Assembly (NCBI GenBank): GCA_900208305.1
Contig: OAPG01000017.1
Location: 186,001 to 250,000, forward strand
Length of the DNA: 64,000 nucleotides
Source: Melanopsichium pennsylvanicum
Lineage: Eukaryota; Basidiomycota; Ustilaginomycetes; Ustilaginales
Direction of reading: 5' to 3'
The notes under the pieces are model-generated. The model saw only the letters and a list, made by a program, of their open reading frames with translations, made no database searches and was not told the origin of the DNA. The position numbers and the translations under genes were made by a program. Shown in pieces: positions 37,999 through 47,384 of this stretch (positions are counted from its first letter, which is position 1; each line of letters starts with the position of its first letter).

Positions 37999-40900
37999 CT
38001 AGAACCGAATAGGTCCCTTGACTCTAGGGAAAGGCACCACATCACGTACACTAATTGTGTTACTAACCCAGGCCAACAACCTCTCCAACCCCATGCCGAA
38101 TCCAGCGTGCTCTACACTTCCACCAAACTTTTTCAAATCGTCCAGATACCATTCCAACTTGTGCTTCATGTGATCATTGCATGCCAGATCCGCCAAATTT
38201 CGTTCGAGGTGCGATGGTCGATGTTCGCGAACCGATCCTCCGACCAATTCTCCCAGGTTAGGGATGAGGAGGTCGAAGCATTCAACTAAAGGTGTTGAGC
38301 TTGACAACGAGGAGGGCAAAGTAGGAGAGGGAGCACGTTTCATGTAGAAAGCTTTTTGCGAAAGAGGGTAGTGTGTGACAAACACCGGTCCTAGTTTTGC
38401 TGCTAAATAACGTTCGTGTTCGCTAGCTAATCCTTGGTCGACATTTGGATCGACTTGAAATGTCCCAGCCGAAGCCTCAGCCAAAAGACGATGAGCTTGG
38501 TGGTAAGTAATTCTCTTCCAATCTTGACCTTGAATGATCCCCTCCAGAGCATTGAGGTGTCGAGTGTCACCTAACAAATCCATGTCGTCCCGACCTTTCA
38601 GCGCAGATTGGATTCCAGCCTTGATCATCCCTTCGGTCACATCCAAAATTCCGTTGAGATCGGTGAAGTACATCTCAGCTTCCAACATCCAGAATTCTGC
38701 CAAATGCCGATTGGTCGCACTACCCTCAGCCCGAAAAGCCGGATTCAACGTCCAGACTCTCCCCAACCCCAACCCTGCCGCTTCGAGATGCAACTGCGAG
38801 CTCACGGTAAGGTAAGCCGAGTTGCCGCTCCAGAACGAACTCAATGGCTGTTTGGTACGAACATCAGTATCCGCTACCACTTGAAATACTTCTCCCGCCC
38901 CTTCGCAATCGCTACTTGTAAACACGGGGCAAGCTACTTTGACAAAGTCGTTTGCAGAAAGGAATTCAACCATACCGGATTCAAGCCTCTGCCGTGTGCG
39001 CGCCACAGCCGCATATCGAGGAAGACGTCCGAGAAGATGAGGATTGCGACGTTCAGCCAACGAGGCGGAATAGCCATTCTCCTCGGTAGCTGTACTATTT
39101 TGTTGCATCTGCACCGCAGCTAAAGGATAGCTCAAGTCGCAACTTGACAATACCTCGATCGAGGATGCATCCAGTTCGACCGCTTGCCCGACCTTGGTAC
39201 CTCGACCTGGTTTGAGTGTTCCGCTGAGACGAAGTGCAGTGCCCATAGTTAGACCGGCGAGGCGGTCAATCTCGGATGAAGGCGAGTCCTTGGAGCTGCG
39301 AACAACGGCTTGAAGCGATCGTCCACCGAGCAAAGAACCATCAGAGAGTTCGAGAAACGTAATTGATTTTTGCTTGCGCGTCGAACGAAGCCAACCCGTG
39401 ACCGTCACTGGGATAGAATCATTTGTGCCGGACGCAAATGTGGTTTGTGCTCGTTGGAGGAGCTGTGCTAGAGACTCGGGCACAGTCTGGGGAAAATACT
39501 GTCTGGGGGTGGTGGTGAAGCTACGAAATGAGCTACCAAACTTGTTACCAGCACTGGCAGCGTTGTTGTTGGTAGTGCCGCGCCTCCGGTCGGACAAGTT
39601 CTCTCCGAATAGATCTCTCTTTGTCCTTGGCCTGCTTGGTCTCGCCGCATCGGCACCGTTGGCGAAGGATGATTGATCTTCCCAGGGCTTTGGTTTTGTC
39701 AACTTGCCCACCTCGAGCTCGCGCCAAATTCCTTCAATGTCGTAATTGAACCGTGCCTGTTCGGTCATGACGTGCACCATACACCAATCTGCATCTACCA
39801 AACACCAATTACCATCGCCCTTCTTCCCGCCAGCCTTGCTCCTGTTGGTCACACCCAATGAGCTTGCATCGGATGCAGACATGACCAAACCCTCGTATCG
39901 CACAGGTTGAATGCCAGGCGTAGGATCTTCTTCCATCTCATCAAAGGCGGCGACGGCGTAGTCTTCCTCGATAGCAGGCGATTCGCCTTGGTCCACCAGC
40001 TCGCTCTGATCCTCTTGCAATCTTCGAATTTCGGCAAGTTCAGCATTCTCGCGTTCGGCTGCACGTTCAGCCGCCCTGCGATCTTGTCGGGAACGAACTT
40101 CACCCGAGACAGCCCACTTGCCAGAGCGAAGGATTCGGCGAACGCTCTCGCTGGAGATGCGGAAGCGGGCACTTAATTCGATCACATCAAATTGCTCGGG
40201 ATCGGACGAGTGGAGGAGACGAATACCTTCCTGAGCTTCGCGTGAGAGAATCTTAGGAGGACGCCAGCCGTCAGGGAACTTTTTCTTGAGCGCGATACGG
40301 TGTACAGCCCAATCGGTAAGAGATTTGCCCAGCTCGTGTTCGATGCGAGACATGCCCTTGGGTCGAGGAAGAGCAGCGGGCGTGGTAGGTTTGGGTGGTG
40401 TTTGTTTTTGATAGCGAGGAGCGGAAGGGCCAGGGCCTAGAAAATCGTCCAGATCCAATTCGGATTCCAAGGCGGGTGGACGAGTGTGTTTGAGAAAGCG
40501 TCCAATGTCAAGTGCTACTCGACGCACACTACCAGCGGCGCTAGACTTGACTTGTACGACGATGATCCAGTCGTTGGTACCATATACATCGGCACTTGGA
40601 TCTTTTGATAGGGATGCTGGGTGTATGAGAGTGATGGGTGTGAGCTGATCATCCTCCTCACTGGGACGGGCTACAAGGTTCGAGGAAGGTCCGGTGAGGA
40701 GGTGCGATTTGAGCTCTGAGACGGCCTTGGGCTCTTCGACTTTGGGCGTAGCTGGAATATATGAAAAGTTGTGAGTTTGGGATGTTGTATCGAGTGCTGG
40801 TGCTGTAGCGGCCTCGGAGGATGGATCGGTGGGAGCATCTATTGTTTCTGTTTGCAAGAACCAGGGGATGGATGGGTCGGTGCCGCTTAGCTCGTCGCTG

Positions 40901-41166
40901 ATATTGGAGGACTTAGTCGGTGCGGTGGTGATAGAAGCTTGGTCATGTTGCTCTTCTTGTATTGGTCGAGGGGGAAGCTGGCGTGGCAAAGCTCTTGTGG
41001 TCGACAAAGTGAGCAAGCGCTTCGAGGTGTGCAGAGAAGACGGTACGACAGCAGTGCGGGATTGAGCGCTGATGACCGAAAACGAATCGGAAGCTACTTG
41101 AGTTATAGGCGTAACAAAGCTATTCGCAGTCCTTATGGAGGACCATCTCGAAGCCCTTGCTAGCAT
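37999..41166 (-). CDS. Mitochondrial RsfS/Atp25-like + neugrin/Rrg9 + asparaginyl-tRNA synthetase fusion
   Basis: A single uninterrupted 1055-codon frame. Residues 1-65 look like a mitochondrial presequence (MLARASRWSSIRTANSF). SIPWFLQTE near 100 recalls the PWYLQ motif at the Atp25 N-terminus. NDWIIVVQVKSSAAGSVRRV (about 190-230) and WCLVDADWCMVHVMTEQARF with YDIEGIW (about 450-480) look like the two halves of an RsfS/Iojap domain. Between them lies a neugrin/Rrg9 domain (WRPPKILSREAQEGIRLLH to ESVRRILRSGKWAVS, about 300-350). From about 570 to the end is a class IIb asparaginyl-tRNA synthetase of mitochondrial type: OB fold (VTVTGWLRSTRKQKSITFLE), FTSSDCEGAGEVF, motif 2 (NPAFRAEGSATNRHLAEFW) and motif 3 (GFGMGLERLLAW). 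A second presequence-like segment (FRSFTTTPRQYF, about 547-558) separates the halves. No ATG suitable for a separate synthetase is near. It shares its promoter region with a complex I subunit. Synthetase and neugrin calls are firm; RsfS is moderate. Confidence 0.88.
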   Translation of the reverse strand: MLARASRWSSIRTANSFVTPITQVASDSFSVISAQSRTAVVPSSLHTSKRLLTLSTTRALPRQLPPRPIQEEQHDQASITTAPTKSSNISDELSGTDPSIPWFLQTETIDAPTDPSSEAATAPALDTTSQTHNFSYIPATPKVEEPKAVSELKSHLLTGPSSNLVARPSEEDDQLTPITLIHPASLSKDPSADVYGTNDWIIVVQVKSSAAGSVRRVALDIGRFLKHTRPPALESELDLDDFLGPGPSAPRYQKQTPPKPTTPAALPRPKGMSRIEHELGKSLTDWAVHRIALKKKFPDGWRPPKILSREAQEGIRLLHSSDPEQFDVIELSARFRISSESVRRILRSGKWAVSGEVRSRQDRRAAERAAERENAELAEIRRLQEDQSELVDQGESPAIEEDYAVAAFDEMEEDPTPGIQPVRYEGLVMSASDASSLGVTNRSKAGGKKGDGNWCLVDADWCMVHVMTEQARFNYDIEGIWRELEVGKLTKPKPWEDQSSFANGADAARPSRPRTKRDLFGENLSDRRRGTTNNNAASAGNKFGSSFRSFTTTPRQYFPQTVPESLAQLLQRAQTTFASGTNDSIPVTVTGWLRSTRKQKSITFLELSDGSLLGGRSLQAVVRSSKDSPSSEIDRLAGLTMGTALRLSGTLKPGRGTKVGQAVELDASSIEVLSSCDLSYPLAAVQMQQNSTATEENGYSASLAERRNPHLLGRLPRYAAVARTRQRLESGMVEFLSANDFVKVACPVFTSSDCEGAGEVFQVVADTDVRTKQPLSSFWSGNSAYLTVSSQLHLEAAGLGLGRVWTLNPAFRAEGSATNRHLAEFWMLEAEMYFTDLNGILDVTEGMIKAGIQSALKGRDDMDLLGDTRHLNALEGIIQGQDWKRITYHQAHRLLAEASAGTFQVDPNVDQGLASEHERYLAAKLGPVFVTHYPLSQKAFYMKRAPSPTLPSSLSSSTPLVECFDLLIPNLGELVGGSVREHRPSHLERNLADLACNDHMKHKLEWYLDDLKKFGGSVEHAGFGMGLERLLAWVSNTISVRDVVPFPRVKGPIRF

Positions 41167-41597
41167 GATTGTGTTATGCTAGAAATGCAGTTTGGTGTAC
41201 ACAAATCAGATTTGCATGGATATAAAATTGTTCTAAGGTGGGACAGACGCAGGCAGAAAATGATAATTGTGAGTGTGAATTTGCTGCTCGTTTGAACTCC
41301 ACTTTTCATAGAAAAAATCGAAAGAAAAAAGTCACGAAAATGCCCAATGTGTGAGCTTACTAAGCATGACCACGTTCTATTATGTGTTTTGGAAGGATTT
41401 CGTGCGACAAGCAGCAAGCGGCACGCCAGCCAAGGTTGGAAATTGGCGGGAACACTGACGATTGTTTCTCGTCGTCGTCGATATCGAGCAACACAGCTCA
41501 ATTTTAACATGACACTTTGGTCATTCACCTCGTTACAACCTTTTCATCCACCCTTTTCATCCACTCTTTTCATCCACACTTCCAGCAAACACACAAG
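41167..41597. promoter_or_regulatory. Divergent promoter region of two mitochondrial genes
   Basis: 431 bp shared by the mitochondrial fusion gene and the complex I subunit, allowing joint control. It has CTTTTCATCCACNC repeats (three copies, about 41547-41582) in the complex I leader. No TACTGTA heptamer is present. Confidence 0.5.
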
Positions 41598-42529
41598 ATG
41601 CGTAAGTATACAGCATAATGCCAGCAGCAATTCACCTACCCTGCGACAATCCACACGAGATCAAAGTAGTGTTTGCAACTCGACATTGGTAGAATCGACA
41701 AATCTAGCATCTTTTGCAGATAGAACAACATGCTTACCACCTGCTTACTCTTCTCTGTGAAATTTCATTGTCTCTCTTCGCAAAACATGAAATCGTGTTG
41801 ACACAAAAGCTGTCAAGCAACTCGACACGCCATACCCGGTGATTGACGCGGACCCGCACTTTTCGCGTGTCGTTCGCTCCTTCCGAGGTTCAGACTACGC
41901 TGCCATGGCGGGTGCCACGGCTGCTTTTCCTTCTGCCATCTACCTGATGGAGATGTTTGACCCAACACGACCTAAGCGTGGTTTGGGTAGTGCGCTTCGA
42001 CTTTCGACGTTTTTAGGATTGTGCGGTGGATTCCTTTTCGCATACCAGAGGACGAGCTTCAGGTTCTGGGGTTGGAAGGAAAACGAGATCGAGCAGGCGG
42101 CTAACCAGGCTGCCATCGATGCTGGTATCAAGCCGACTGGAACTGATCCAACCAAGAGCGATTTGTCGCCTTACATGCAGGGTGTCGCTCACAGAAACTC
42201 GGCTTTCTCCCAATTGAAATTCAGTAAGTACCATCACCAAAAAAAAAAAAACAAAAAAAAACGTTTCCGCACACTTCGGACTGGTTCTACGACCAGATCT
42301 TTGAAGAGGCCGCCAAGACTCTGTCCTGGATATTAGTCATGAATGCGAAAAAGTTTCAAGACTGTGTCGCTATGAACAGATGGATCAATTCGGATCAAAC
42401 CACATACTGACGCTGGTGCCTTTGCTTCATTACATGTTATTCACAGGCACTCTGCCTTGGTTCAACTTGGTAGACCACCCATACCACGGCGACAACAACA
42501 ACAACACCAACTCACACGAGTCTTCGTAA
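41598..42529 (+). CDS. Complex I 21 kDa accessory subunit (nuo-20.9/NUXM-type)
   Basis: Accessory membrane-arm subunit of mitochondrial NADH:ubiquinone oxidoreductase in fungi. Three exons: 41598-41601 (only ATGC), 41810-42223 and 42447-42529; introns are GTAAGT...AAAAG, and GTAAGT...CACAG. The joins give MPVKQLDTPYPVIDADPHFS, then SFRGSDYAAMAGATAAF, a first membrane segment (about 38-58), a second (STFLGLCGGFLFAYQR, about 65-83), FRFWGWKENE, DLSPYMQGVAHRNS and LPWFNLVDHPYHG, matching the order of the Neurospora 20.9 kDa subunit. Length 166 residues. The C-terminus has an Asn repeat (DNNNNTNSHESS). The 208-bp first intron after four coding nucleotides would easily be missed. Expressed from the same divergent region as the mitochondrial fusion gene. 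Confidence 0.9.
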
Positions 42530-42963
42530 AATACAGCCTTTGAGCACTCAACAACACGTGCATTTGAAATCTTGTTCACATGTGCCACTTTGGACATGCT
42601 CTTGTTGAATGAAACAGTTGACGATTTTCTCACACACCGTCGTCATTTTGACTATCGATCCGTGCCATCTTGAACGGGTGTGTCGATGTTCTATTTTCAA
42701 CAGGCAAGATTTGAGTTTGAGCAAACTGCGTGGACACTGATCGTCTTTCTCAAATGCCAACACGTTTAACCCGAGATTGTGAATCAAACAACCGAGACCA
42801 ATCTTCACTTGCTCATCTTCATCGTCATCAACCAACCACACAGAGGGGACAAGCTCAGGAGAGAATTCGACGAATTGACAAAAGAAAAAAAAATAAAAGT
42901 ACACATATAAAAGAGTTTCAACGCAAACTGGGTTTTGAACATACTTAAGGCCAGGCGACGTTT
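42530..42963. other. Convergent 3' region
   Basis: About 430 bp between the convergent complex I gene and SEC72. It contains short A-rich runs (42885-42900). No gene is visible. Confidence 0.45.
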
Positions 42964-43605
42964 CTAAAGTTGGTTCTTGTTGTTTGGCAACTCTTGCAGA
43001 GCTTGTTTGAGATCCTTGTTTTCTGGATCAAACTGCAATCCCAATTCAAGCGCTTCTCTTGCGTCCTTGTACCTTTGCAATCCGACCAGCGCTTTTCCTT
43101 TCCTGTAATGCCCTTTAGCCCAAGGTTTTTTTAGCTTGGTGACTGCCTCTGCATCGCACAATGCACCAATCCAATCCTCACAGCTTGCAAAAGCTGCTGA
43201 CCTGTTGGCAAGACACAAGCTCAATTCATCCCTTGCCACCTGATTCGCTTCCCATAAAGGTCGACTTGCAGCGACGTCGATGGCGAGCGTGTACATCTTG
43301 ACTGCCAGTGCCCAGTCTTTGTTGCGATATGCGGTATTGCCTTGTTCCTTTGCCTGGTTGATGGCCATGGATCGTTGAGGAGCGATGGCGTTAGGTGGTG
43401 GAGGGAATGCAACATTTGGGGGAAGACCTTGGAGAGATCGAATTAGAGCATTAAGTACTGTGAGGTCGAGATCGGGAACAGGAGTATGGAGAGTGAGCGA
43501 TTCGGGATCCAAAGTCAATGGAATAGATTGGAAACCTGCATCTGTAATGGCTTGTTGTTCTGCTGTAGGCGGGGGTGGACCTTGCTGCTGGGGTGGTGCG
43601 TTCAT
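42964..43605 (-). CDS. SEC72: ER translocon subunit Sec72-like TPR protein
   Basis: Sec72 belongs to the Sec62/63 part of the fungal post-translational ER import complex and presents a cytosolic TPR domain for Hsp70. The 213-residue protein has a short Pro/Gln-rich N-terminus, a segment resembling the Sec72 N-terminal part (FQSIPLTLDPESLTLHTPVP), and a TPR domain (about 90-205). The latter shows AKEQGNTAYRNKDWALAVKM, LCLANRSAAFASCEDWIGAL, KGHYRKGKALVGLQRYKDAR and LELGLQFDPENKDL. No membrane segment is seen, as expected for Sec72. Single exon with an ATG start. It is divergent from the AP-2 sigma gene, so both genes of the pair act in protein traffic. Another TPR co-chaperone is the alternative. 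Confidence 0.82.
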   Translation of the reverse strand: MNAPPQQQGPPPPTAEQQAITDAGFQSIPLTLDPESLTLHTPVPDLDLTVLNALIRSLQGLPPNVAFPPPPNAIAPQRSMAINQAKEQGNTAYRNKDWALAVKMYTLAIDVAASRPLWEANQVARDELSLCLANRSAAFASCEDWIGALCDAEAVTKLKKPWAKGHYRKGKALVGLQRYKDAREALELGLQFDPENKDLKQALQELPNNKNQL

Positions 43606-44214
43606 GTTTGAATTCCAATATGCGCAATGTAAAGGAGAATGGTGTAATGTTGAATCACAAGTAGCGACAAAGATGTAGCGAACAACAAGTAGCGAACAAG
43701 ATGTGGATGTGGAAAGGGTTCAAGAGTGTGATTGTAGAGTTAGAGTGTTGGTCTGAGTGTACTGTACTTTTATTTACATGTGAGCAGTATGGCTCCACCT
43801 CATCAAACTTGATCCACGTTTCTCGTTTCATTTTAAAAGCTTACCGGCCGACACTCACACACGATGCATAGTGTATGCACGGACATAATAATTGTTAGGC
43901 TCACTTGAAACCGAAGTCGTCAATCAAGGGTCCTTGGTTTCCACCACTTCCCTATGTCTTTCTGTCTGTCCGTTTACGCCCATCAATCACCGCCACTTGA
44001 CCGTCACTTGACCGCCACTTTTGGGTTCGCACTTCGGAACGCTCTCTCTATCATTGTTTCTGCAACGACATACCCTCCCGTACATGCTATAGTCACAAAT
44101 CCAAATCCAAATCCAAATCCAAATACAAATTCAACCTAATTCATAACATCGTGGACAACCCTACGCTACATATTCACTTGTACACATCACGATAAGGCAC
44201 AATTTCGCAGCAGC
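43606..44214. promoter_or_regulatory. Divergent promoter region, SEC72 / APS2
   Basis: Contains GTACTGTAC at 43759-43767 and, near the APS2 side, a direct TCCAAA hexamer repeat (44099-44126). No ORF is supported. Confidence 0.5.
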
Positions 44215-44820
44215 ATGATTCGTTTCATCCTCGTTCAGAACCGTCAAGGTAAAACACGACTATCTAAATTCTACGTACCTTATGATGATGACGAAAAGAT
44301 TCGTTTACGTGGCGAAGTACATCGACTCATTGCTCCACGCGATCAAAAGTATCAGAGCAACTTTGTCGAGTTTCGACACCACAAGTTGGTCTATCGTCGT
44401 TATGCCGGTTTATTCTTTTGCGTCTGTGTGGATGCAAATGATAATGAACTTGCTTATTTGGAAGCAATCCATCTGTTCGTAGAGGTTTTGGATGCATTCT
44501 TTGGCAATGTCTGCGAGTTGGATTTGGTGTTTAACTTTTATAAAGTGTATGCCATCCTCGATGAAGTGTTCTTGGCAGGAGAAATTGAGGAGACTTCCAA
44601 ACATGTTGTACTGGCCAGGTTGGATCAATGTAAGCTTCGATAACCTTCCCACCTTCGCCCACCCTGAGTGCGTATTCAAGCGCTGCAAATTGCTGAATAC
44701 CATAAAACATCATCTACAATAAGGCATCCAAAGACGCTGACGAAAAAAAAAACATTCCAACTTTTACTTCTTCTTCTTCTTCTTTATGTACCTTTTGCAA
44801 CAGTGGAAAAACTCGATTGA
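44215..44820 (+). CDS. APS2: AP-2 clathrin adaptor sigma subunit
   Basis: Small subunit of the plasma-membrane AP-2 clathrin adaptor for endocytosis. The protein opens [20 protein letters not shown] and contains [56 protein letters not shown] and [14 protein letters not shown], all typical of sigma-2. Two exons: 44215-44629 and 44804-44820. The 174-bp intron (GTAAGC; CTGAC branch site near 44740; long pyrimidine tract; AACAG) leads into a 17-nt terminal exon that completes LDQLEKLD and stop, the family's normal C-terminus. Without splicing the protein ends CKLR at 44643. Final length 143 residues, against 142 in human. Convergent with TRAPPC12. Confidence 0.96.
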
Positions 44821-45136
44821 CAAAGCATCAAGATCACACACCACAACAAAATCCCCTCTCCTTTGCCCGCAACCAACAACCAAATTCTCGCTGCTTAGCT
44901 TCTTTCTGTACTTGTACCCATCTTTTTCTTTTCTTGTATTTGTTCTCAACCACAACCACACTCTCTCTCCTAACGCAGCAATACTACGCACAAGTCTCAA
45001 ACTCACCACAGAACACAAATCTATTGGTCCTTCTCGCACCTCTCTTCTTTGAAAGAATCAGAGTGTTTTCTCTCTCTCTCTTTGAAATTTCCAATCTCGA
45101 AAACCCCTCCTCCCCCTCCCCCCCCAAAACAAAGCA
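44821..45136. other. Convergent 3' region
   Basis: 316 bp between convergent APS2 and TRAPPC12, rich in pyrimidines with CT and C runs (45070-45125). No gene is visible. Confidence 0.4.
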
Positions 45137-45925
45137 TCAAAGCTTGAAGCTAGATCCTGCAGGTCCTGGTTCTCCAACCCATTTAGCCATCTTGGATAAC
45201 AAATCTCTTTTGCGTTGCATCACCTCTTTCTCTCCACCTGCTGCCAACTCGTACAGTGTACTTGTGTTGAAGATCACCGCCTCCGCTGTGCTCATCAGTG
45301 CCGGTTCGAGTTGCAAAACCTTTTCCAAATTTTGGATCGACTGGTCCAATTTTCCAGAGTAAAAATCCACCATGGCTCGATTCAATTCTTGTGCAATCTT
45401 GAGCGTAGAAGAAGGAGAAGAACAAGAATCGTCGTCGTGATTCGAAGTTGGAGAGGTTTTGATCTGTTTGGAGAGAGTTTCGAAAAGTGAGGTAGCAACA
45501 TGGTAATCGCCTTTGATGGCCGAAATGAGGGCTTTACCATGATTGATATGAGCCTTGATCCAAAAAGTATCATCATTGGCGATGGTGTTGGAGGGAATGA
45601 GCGATTCTGCACGATTCAACAGCTTTTCAGCCGCACTCAAATCTCCAGCTTGAATCCAAATCCTTGATACCACTACTACGAGTTGCACCCTCTCCTTCAA
45701 CGAACCTTTTTTCTCCTCCTCCTTTTCATTGCTATTTTCAGCGCCTTTGGTTTGCTTGTCATCAAGTGCCCTCTCCACCAATGGAAGCAGCAAATCAATC
45801 GCACCATTATAATCCTTCATCTCGATCAAACTAAACGCTAGCATCAACCCGATTCGTTCCGCTCTCCACTTCCACATGGCATAACTCCCCCTCGCATCCT
45901 CATCCGTTCCACCTTGCTTGGCTTG

Positions 45926-45967
<42 letters not shown>

Positions 45968-46897
45968 TGACCGTTTCATGTGATGTTTACAAAGCTGAAT
46001 GATAAGCGTGTACTGTTCCACTGTGGTGCGAACATCACCTCTCCATTTTGGTTCGCTTGCCCTAATTACTCTTAATGTGAACGGAATCAGTTCTGTATCC
46101 GCAAGCATAACCTCCTCCTCCGCTTGCCCTTTTTTATCATCAATCGGAGTTGTACTTAATACGTGCCATAAACCAGCTAATTCAATTCGGAGCATGGAAT
46201 AAAGACGTAATCGACTTAAACAATATAAGCGAACAGTCCACCAATGAAGAACTTGCTTTACATCCATGCGTGATTCACCTACTTGTGGTTGGATTTGTGA
46301 TGAAGCATGTATGAGTTGATTTTGTAGAGCGTAAGACTTGGTTCTCTCGGTATGAGAGTATTCTTCGAGCTTTTCACGACTCAAACCAGCTATTTTGCGC
46401 CATGAATTTGTGGCAGCAGCGTGATGCACAGTTTGATTCGTAATCGTCTCCGCATATTCTTGTCGTAAAGGTTCATGCTCGCCCATGATTGTGGTCAAGT
46501 TGGAAGAGAAAGGATTCAGCATTTCGACATCAGATGCGTTGAAAGCGTTGAATGAAATAGTCGGCCATGATCCAGAGAGATCTCTAACAGGTCGATTGTG
46601 AGGAGGTAGATGTTTTTGTAAAAGGATCGATAATGGGTCCGTGGTAGGCAATTCTCCCATCAGACTGCTCTCCCCCAAGGATGGTACACTGAGGCGAGGC
46701 ACAGTGTTGAAGCAAGGTGATGATTTTGAGTCATATTGTGAGTTAGTTGCTACGAACGCAGATACAGCCATGTTGCGAGTGCAAGATGAAGAAGAAGATC
46801 TGGCAAAAGCTGGTATTACTGCGTGAGGCTCAAACACACCGCTGTTGGCGATGGTGGAAGTATTCGAGGATTGTAAGTGTTGTTGGTCTTCCGACAT
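45137..46897 (-). CDS. TRAPPC12: TRAPP complex subunit 12-like TPR protein
   Basis: TRAPPC12 is a TPR subunit of the TRAPPIII/TRAPPII tethering complexes in the secretory and autophagy pathways. The 586-residue protein has an unstructured N-terminus (about 1-140), a central helical part beginning WRKIAGLSREKLEEYS and VLHWWTVRLYCLSRLRLYSM (about 165-240), and TPR-like repeats to the end. The C-terminus, with LNRAMVDFYSGKLDQSIQNL, EAVIFNTSTLYELAAGGEKE and QRKRDLLSKMAKWVGE, follows the TRAPPC12 pattern (FNLTTMYELES...KK..LL). A run of 11-12 alanines near residue 315-325 is encoded by a GCA repeat. Single exon with an ATG start. Smut homologues may be annotated only as TPR proteins. Confidence 0.72.
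45929..45964. repeat. Coding (TGC)n / polyalanine microsatellite
   Basis: Twelve TGC units on the plus strand encode a polyalanine run in the TRAPPC12-like protein on the minus strand. A pure run like this is likely to vary in length between isolates. Confidence 0.9.
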
Positions 46898-47384
46898 GAT
46901 CGCATCAAATTAGGCTTGAAAAGGAATGTCGAGTGAATACGTAAATAGAAGAAAGATATTGAGATGATGGGTAGATCCAAGATCCCGCAAAGGCTCGACA
47001 CCTAGCCGGTGGACTGAATCACTCAATGTGGCCATCTGAAACGTATTATTATTCATGTTTCAATGCGCGCTGTTGGTGCGTGCGTAAGGGTCCCCTCGAC
47101 CTCGAACCTCACCCAAAATCCTCTCATAATTCATCGGCAAACGAGGATTTCAATTTACACGATGCTGTGGATACAACAGCACACTGTGCGATACTGACGA
47201 GCTTGCTCATCATGACCACTCCACTGGACACCACGGCGGCAGAATCGCACCAGGTCTCAATACACACACATACACAAACACAGATAAACCTTACAAGGTC
47301 TGACCGAAATACGCCGTAGAGTTACAGGCAAACCTCCAACAGGTCCTATTCTTGCACAGTCACTAATATGCCAATGTTGAGGTA
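46898..47384. other. Intergenic, ARP8 3' end to TRAPPC12 5' end
   Basis: About 490 bp of tandem intergenic DNA on the minus strand, holding the TRAPPC12 promoter. A CA-rich tract lies at 47259-47282. No gene is visible. Confidence 0.45.
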
